Positions 58,084 to 62,500 of a stretch of 62,500 nt of DNA are shown here, in pieces (the stretch's first letter is position 1; every line of letters begins with the position of its first letter). The stretch comes from Symbiodinium natans (taxonomy: Eukaryota > Sar > Dinophyceae > Suessiales > Symbiodiniaceae), in the NCBI GenBank assembly GCA_905221605.1, contig CAJNDS010002201.1, positions 50,001 through 112,500 on the forward strand. Reading direction: 5' to 3'. Under the pieces are notes generated by a model. It was not told where the DNA came from and made no database searches. It saw only the letters and a program-made list of their open reading frames with translations. The position numbers and the translations under genes were made by a program.

Positions 58084-59760
58084 TCACTGCTTGCCTTCCA
58101 TGAGCCAAGTTAATCCGAGGCTCATGGCTTTCTTCCAGAGTTTGGTCAAATTGTCCAGCCTTAGCTGCACAAACGCTGGAACTTGCCGTGTTCCGCAGGC
58201 CACGCCGACGTGGCTTCGATGTGAGCTGCCAGGCAACCGCTCCGCCATGCTGCCGGAAACTTCTTCTTCCTCGTCCTTAGCAAGCAACTGGATCTCCAGA
58301 TTACGTATTCTAGGCCTGAATTCCAGGCCAAGCAAAAGAGCGCTGCTCTGCTCGACGTGGAAATGTGAGCTACGATACTTGGCGGCCGCGTGGCGGGCCA
58401 AGGCATTTTTGGAGAGGTCGACCCACCATAGCGCTTGATTGTGTCCTTTTGCAAGCATGAGCGCCAGAGCATTCCCACCCACGATCAATGTAAAAAGGGA
58501 GTCGGCATAGACTATATAGACCGCTATAGATCACTATAGACCACTTTTACACTGAGATACGTCATCCCACCCGTTCCACTTCCGTTCCGAATTCACACAG
58601 AGACCTGGACGGATGCTCCTGGTTGGTTGGGTTCAAATTGCCAGGCTCGAGGACTTGAATGCAGCCTGGCAAGCCCACATCACCTGAAAAGCAACAAGGA
58701 GGAAGGTTGAGACTCGCAGGAGGCACTGCTTCAAGTTATCAGAATGCAGGAATGTGCAGATCCCGTGCACCCTCGTGCAAAGCCTGACATCCAGTGCAGT
58801 CCAGCAGCCTTCACCAAATTCCGTACGCTCATCTAACCTTAACCTTGCAATAAAGCGTTGGAACCGAGATCGCCGGACAGAAGGCATTGAATCGCATATG
58901 ATTGCCATCCTCGGAAAGTCGCCAGAAACAACAGCTGCGAACAACAGCCGTTCAAACGCCTTCAAGATTATGCAGACCCGAGATGCCGGTTGAGCCGTGC
59001 CAGGCCCAGCATTCTGTCATACAGCGAGGAGTAGGCTCCAATGAGCTGGGCTATCAGAACGTTCGAGAGGAAAATGACAACCTGAGGTAGTCACAGAAAT
59101 GTTGTGGCGAGCGGGGCGGGGGGGGGGGGGGGGGGGGGGGGGGGGGTGAAATAGTAAAAGCGAGCCTTCAAACAACGTCATTGGCAGAGTAGGCAGCCAG
59201 GGAGCTAAAACGGTGAATCCAACACACATGACCATAATCCAGCGGGAATATTGGAGGCTGTGGAAGTTTTCAGCCGGATACATACCGATGCTGATCCGGA
59301 AGAAACTCAGTGCGGACTGAAATATGTTTGCAAAGTCTGAACTTCTATCGCTGGAGGTGGATGCTGTACATCCAAATACCAGTATCAAGTAGAAGACGGC
59401 GCCCAGCATGAGGACCTCGGAACAAAATGACATTGACGGCTAGAGTCGAGACTCTTTAGGTCAGCATCTGCAGTACATACACATCTTCAGCGTCATGTAG
59501 CAAGCTCGTCCTGCACCAGGGTGCTAATTCCGGAAGAACCTGTCCAGATATCATCACAAAGGCAGAGCAGCGGACGAACAGTGCACCTGAAGCGATGGTC
59601 AGATGGGAACATCAGTTCGAGCGTCTGGCTGCTTGCAGAAAGCTACCCGAAGATAACGAGACACCTTTCTTTGCGCCCAGGCACTGAAATCCACCAATAG
59701 TGTGAAGTAACAAAACATGGCCAGCATTGACAGGAAGGCATAAACGTCACGGACGTCGCT
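58084..59760 (-). CDS. Polycystin-type cation channel, paralogue 2 (5' exons not found)
   Basis: Exons: about 59760-59685 (FLSMLAMFCYFTLLVDFS), 59586-59540 (ALFVRCSAFVMISGQ), 59415-59212 (VLMLGAVFYLILVFGCTAS, pore helix region DFANIFQSALSFFRISIGMY), 59081-58987 (last helix, VVIFLSNVLIAQLIGAY, then LYDRMLGLARLNR), 58909-58809 (MAIICDSMPSVRRSRFQRF, then ERTEFGEG), 58683 to about 58621 (DVGLPGCIQVLEPGNLNPTN), 58445 to about 58390 (DTIKRYGGSTSPKMPWP), and probably a last exon within 58370-58084 (RPRIRNLEIQLLAKDEEEE), ending at a stop. The donors at 58987 and 58809 must be GC to keep the frame. Gene structure and sequence blocks match the globin-fused channel at 28-37 kb. No upstream helices or globin exons were recognised between 59.8 kb and the window end. 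Confidence 0.85.
59106..59148. repeat. Long poly(G) tract in a channel intron
   Basis: A G run of more than 30 bases, interrupted only at its left edge, in the intron between the pore exon and the last-helix exon of paralogue 2. It has strong G-quadruplex potential on the plus strand and C-tract potential on the transcribed RNA. Confidence 0.9.
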
Positions 59761-60031
59761 TGCCGCTGGACCTTGCTCAAGTGAAGCCACTTGGCACATC
59801 GTCACGGGCTCAAGAGTAAATCTCTAGGATGGACAAGCTAAAATCAAGTAAATACCCCTTCAAGTAGTGACTATCGCCCGCAACCCTTGCTGAGTGTCTC
59901 TTCTTTTCAAGCCCGGCCGGAGTCTGTGCATGGGCTGTGGTCGACTTCGAAACTCCAACTTGGCTCCTTAGGGGCTCCTGCTGGAAAGTGGAAGCAAACT
60001 ATCGATTTCCGCGGCTAGGTATGCATGATCA

Positions 60032-60080
60032 GTTTAGGGTTTAGGGTTAAAGTTTAGGGTGTAGGGTTTAGGGGTTTAAA
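60032..60080 (+). repeat. Short TTTAGGG telomere-like block
   Basis: Five to six TTTAGGG-like units with small variations on the plus strand, just upstream of the recognised exons of channel paralogue 2. Confidence 0.85.
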
Positions 60081-60937
60081 AGGGAGTTGAGTGCTGACAG
60101 CAGGACTGTCGAACGATTCTGATATCGTTCACATGTTCACTTCCACTGGCGAAAACTCTGTGAGGCTTTGCCCAGCCACTGTACACACAACCTCAGCGTT
60201 CAGGCAGCCAATTGCTTCTACACAGCTTACCTACAGCTGACCTGGCACAGTTCAATGAAAACACCAGCGCTGAAATTGCAGATGGGCAGCCGGTAGTTGA
60301 GGAAGGTCCGAGCTTGCCAGAGGAGGCCCATGCTGGAAAACACTGCTGAGCAGCAGTGCGCATAAGACTTTCGTTGCTCATGCATGTGGTGTGGCTACGA
60401 TTGCGGTACCAAATGACGATCGCTAAGCAAGGTACATCTTCTTAGCACAATGGGTTGGAAGTTTACTTCAGTCGGGCATTGCACCTTAAGGTCACAGGAG
60501 CATCACTGCGCTGTTGTGACCGTCATCTTGTCCAACTCGGCCTGCATGAGCGCGACTCCTCTAATCAAGCTCCTCTAAGTTCGCTCAGCGCAGTTTAGTG
60601 CAGTGTGCAGGGGCCTGGCTTAGGATGAACAAAAACAAAATACTGCGATTGAACTCTCATTGCGTTGTGTGCTCGGTAACAAGTGCAAAAAGTGTGTAAT
60701 TGATGTGTTTCTGCATGTTTCTGCATCTGTTCACTCAAGGTGTCCAACCGAGCGCTTCGAGTGGCGGCCAAGCCGGCCGAGCGCCTCCAGAAGTTCTTGA
60801 CCCATTCGGAGACGCGCGTAGTCAAAAGATGCATCTCGCAGGACAAAGACCCGCTCGCCATTCGAATCCATCCTCGGTCAACACTCTGCTGACTGCCCTT
60901 GGGGCTCTGCTCTGTCGGCTCCCGCAATAAAGAATTG

Positions 60938-61361
60938 TCAACATAACCCCCTTTTGTGGTCGAACATCTTGAAACACCGAGCAGCGTCGACTCGAAGCCA
61001 AGCATGGTCATCAATGTTTCCGCTCTCTCCCCGCCAGCTGTTATTAGCCTGGAGCAGGCAGAAACGGAGCAAAATCTCCCTTGAGCCTTTTTTTGCTTTC
61101 AGCTCTTGCGCTCCAGCCTGGAACGGATTGCTGGGTTCTCGGCTCGGATTCGCCGGAACCTCGGGGAAACATCTCGGGAACTCCCCAACATGCGGGAGCT
61201 GTAGTAGCTGTACGGAAACCACTGAAATAAGCAGCTGTGGAAGCGAACGCTGTGCCGCCATGTTGCTTCTGATCGTCTGGGCTGTTGACCACATTTTTGA
61301 CCAGTTTCAACAGAAGCTCCACAGCAGCTGCCTTTGATGCAAGTCTTCTAACATGACACAT
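60938..61361 (-). CDS. Possible exon resembling a PUB-domain helix
   Basis: A minus-strand segment at about 61350-61260 contains KAAAVELLLKLVKNVVNSPD, which resembles the start of PUB domains (LLKxxxNIxxxPxD). Downstream, near 61010, TLMTMLGFEST could be a later helix. PUB domains bind p97/VCP-type ATPases; I do not claim that function here, as the match is a single helix. Confidence 0.3.
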
Positions 61362-61464
61362 CTAGAGAGCATTTTCAGCCACTGGCGTGCGCGGTCTTTA
61401 ACACGCACCAAGCAAAAACGGACACACAAAGAGAGAGAGAGAGAGACAGACAGAGTTGCCTAAC

Positions 61465-61770
61465 AAAGCAATGCTCCTATACGACGGGTGTGGAAGAACG
61501 CATGAAGGTATTTGCAGCCATTGCTTTCGACGGCATGATGATCTTGAAAATGAGCTTCAGACGGGTTGGCACGGGGGCAGGGCGCCCCGCATTTGCAAAC
61601 AAACTGCTTGTATGATGGGTCTGGAAGGATGCTTACAAGGGCATTTGCAGGAGTTGCTTTCGACGGCTTCGACGGCAGGATGCTCTTCAAAAGCGGGCTT
61701 GCCCGAAAGGCCCCGGAGCTGGGAGGGACTGCAGGCCCCCCATTTGCAAACACAATGCTCGTAGGACAGG
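61465..61770. repeat. Imperfect ~150-bp tandem duplication
   Basis: Two copies share GCATTTGCAG/GTATTTGCAG with TTGCTTTCGACGG (near 61508 and 61640) and CATTTGCAAACA (near 61590 and 61742). Copies have diverged by substitutions and small gaps; the last shared block repeats at the right edge. Confidence 0.65.
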
Positions 61771-62002
61771 CTTCGAACTGGTTCGAAAGTGTAACTTCAG
61801 GTGTGACATGTTAGGCTCTCAGGTTGGCGATTGCCAAAATTTGTGTGCAGGATTGTGCAGATTGTTAATAAAACCCTCGACCTGCCAAATTCAGGTCCTG
61901 GCTGATAAGCCTTGCGACTGGCACTTTGACAGAAACCCAGCGAGTACACACTGCATTGACCGGCGCATTCTCTCAAGAACCCTATGCAAACAGAGCTTTC
62001 GT

Positions 62003-62142
62003 GCACACACACACACACACACACACAGAGTCACACACACACACACACAACACACACACACACACACACACTCGCACACTCGCACACTCGCACACTCGCT
62101 CACTCGCTCACTCGCTCACTCGCTCACTCGCTCACTGACACG
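62003..62142. repeat. (CA)n and (CACTCG)n microsatellite
   Basis: CA repeats with a few breaks, then ACACTCGC and CTCACTCG units up to about 62140. Confidence 0.95.
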
Positions 62143-62500
62143 CAAAAAGCTGGGTTTTGAGATGTTTGCGCTTTGGGGTGGGGAGGGGAGACGGTGCGTC
62201 GCCTTCGCGGCTCGTTCAGCAGCTAGCCCTGTCAGCTTCTCCGAGAAGCGCTTCAGCCACACAGCAGCCCCATCCAAACCCTTGGAGGCAGCAATTGCAG
62301 ACGCTCAAAAGCTCAGTTGGTGCGACTAGGCTGCAGGATACGCTGTGGGAAGAAACTTTGCCGTGTCAAAAAAGTGTGAGCCTGAAGCTCCAATTCAGAG
62401 AGGTCCAGTGGATCATCCTGGCTTTTGGAAGCACAGCATGAAATCCATAATCCACTAGTCACTAACTAGCCCAAAGGTCTGAAGCATTGCTGTCCTCGGC
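62143..62500. other. No gene recognised at the right edge
   Basis: Open frames exist on the plus strand (62157-62441) but no motif or splice evidence supports them. Confidence 0.4.

Noticed and set aside
1-62500. Bacterial contamination or prokaryotic operon
   Set aside because: Coding regions are split by many introns, genes are axonemal and kinesin types, and telomeric repeats are of the TTTAGGG type.

Overview
The window looks like nuclear DNA of a dinoflagellate, most likely Symbiodiniaceae-like. Base composition is balanced by eye. Genes are cut into many small exons. Splice acceptors are almost always AG followed by G. Splice donors fixed by protein homology are a mix of GT, GC and GA. 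Every gene I could orient is on the minus strand. TTTAGGG-type telomeric repeats lie inside introns. Both intronless genes carry a degenerate DinoSL-like sequence upstream of the start codon.

Layout, read in transcription direction from the right end. At 60.9-61.4 kb there is one weak exon. At 59.76-58.08 kb lie the pore and tail exons of a polycystin-type cation channel (paralogue 2). From 58 to 51 kb I recognise almost nothing. At 50.5-49.3 kb is an intronless type II membrane protein with two cysteine-rich repeats. At 48.9-46.0 kb are exons of unrecognised genes. At 44.4-27.8 kb is the most striking locus: one gene of at least 27 placed exons encoding two globin-like domains followed by a six-helix polycystin-type channel. 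Its largest intron (35.8-31.15 kb) holds long open coding blocks (35.4-33.0 kb) that are either a nested gene or an inserted extracellular region. From 27.5 to 25.4 kb is a compound microsatellite. At 25.4-21.95 kb is an unrecognised gene.

From 20.8 to 16.57 kb is a dual-specificity phosphatase gene. Its last intron contains, on the same strand, a complete intronless axonemal dynein intermediate chain gene (19.53-16.94 kb). At 16.1-12.0 kb are exons of one or more unrecognised genes. At 10.1-0.16 kb is a kinesin-3-like gene with a complete motor and a long coiled-coil stalk.

Kinesin and dynein intermediate chain are cytoskeletal or flagellar. The channels and phosphatase are signalling proteins. 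Nothing suggests a co-regulated operon; the common strand fits the unidirectional gene clusters known in dinoflagellates. I saw no rRNA, tRNA, CRISPR array or bacterial-type operon, but I did not do an exhaustive tRNA fold search. Exon coordinates derived from splice-site reading are accurate to a few bases where stated; others are approximate.
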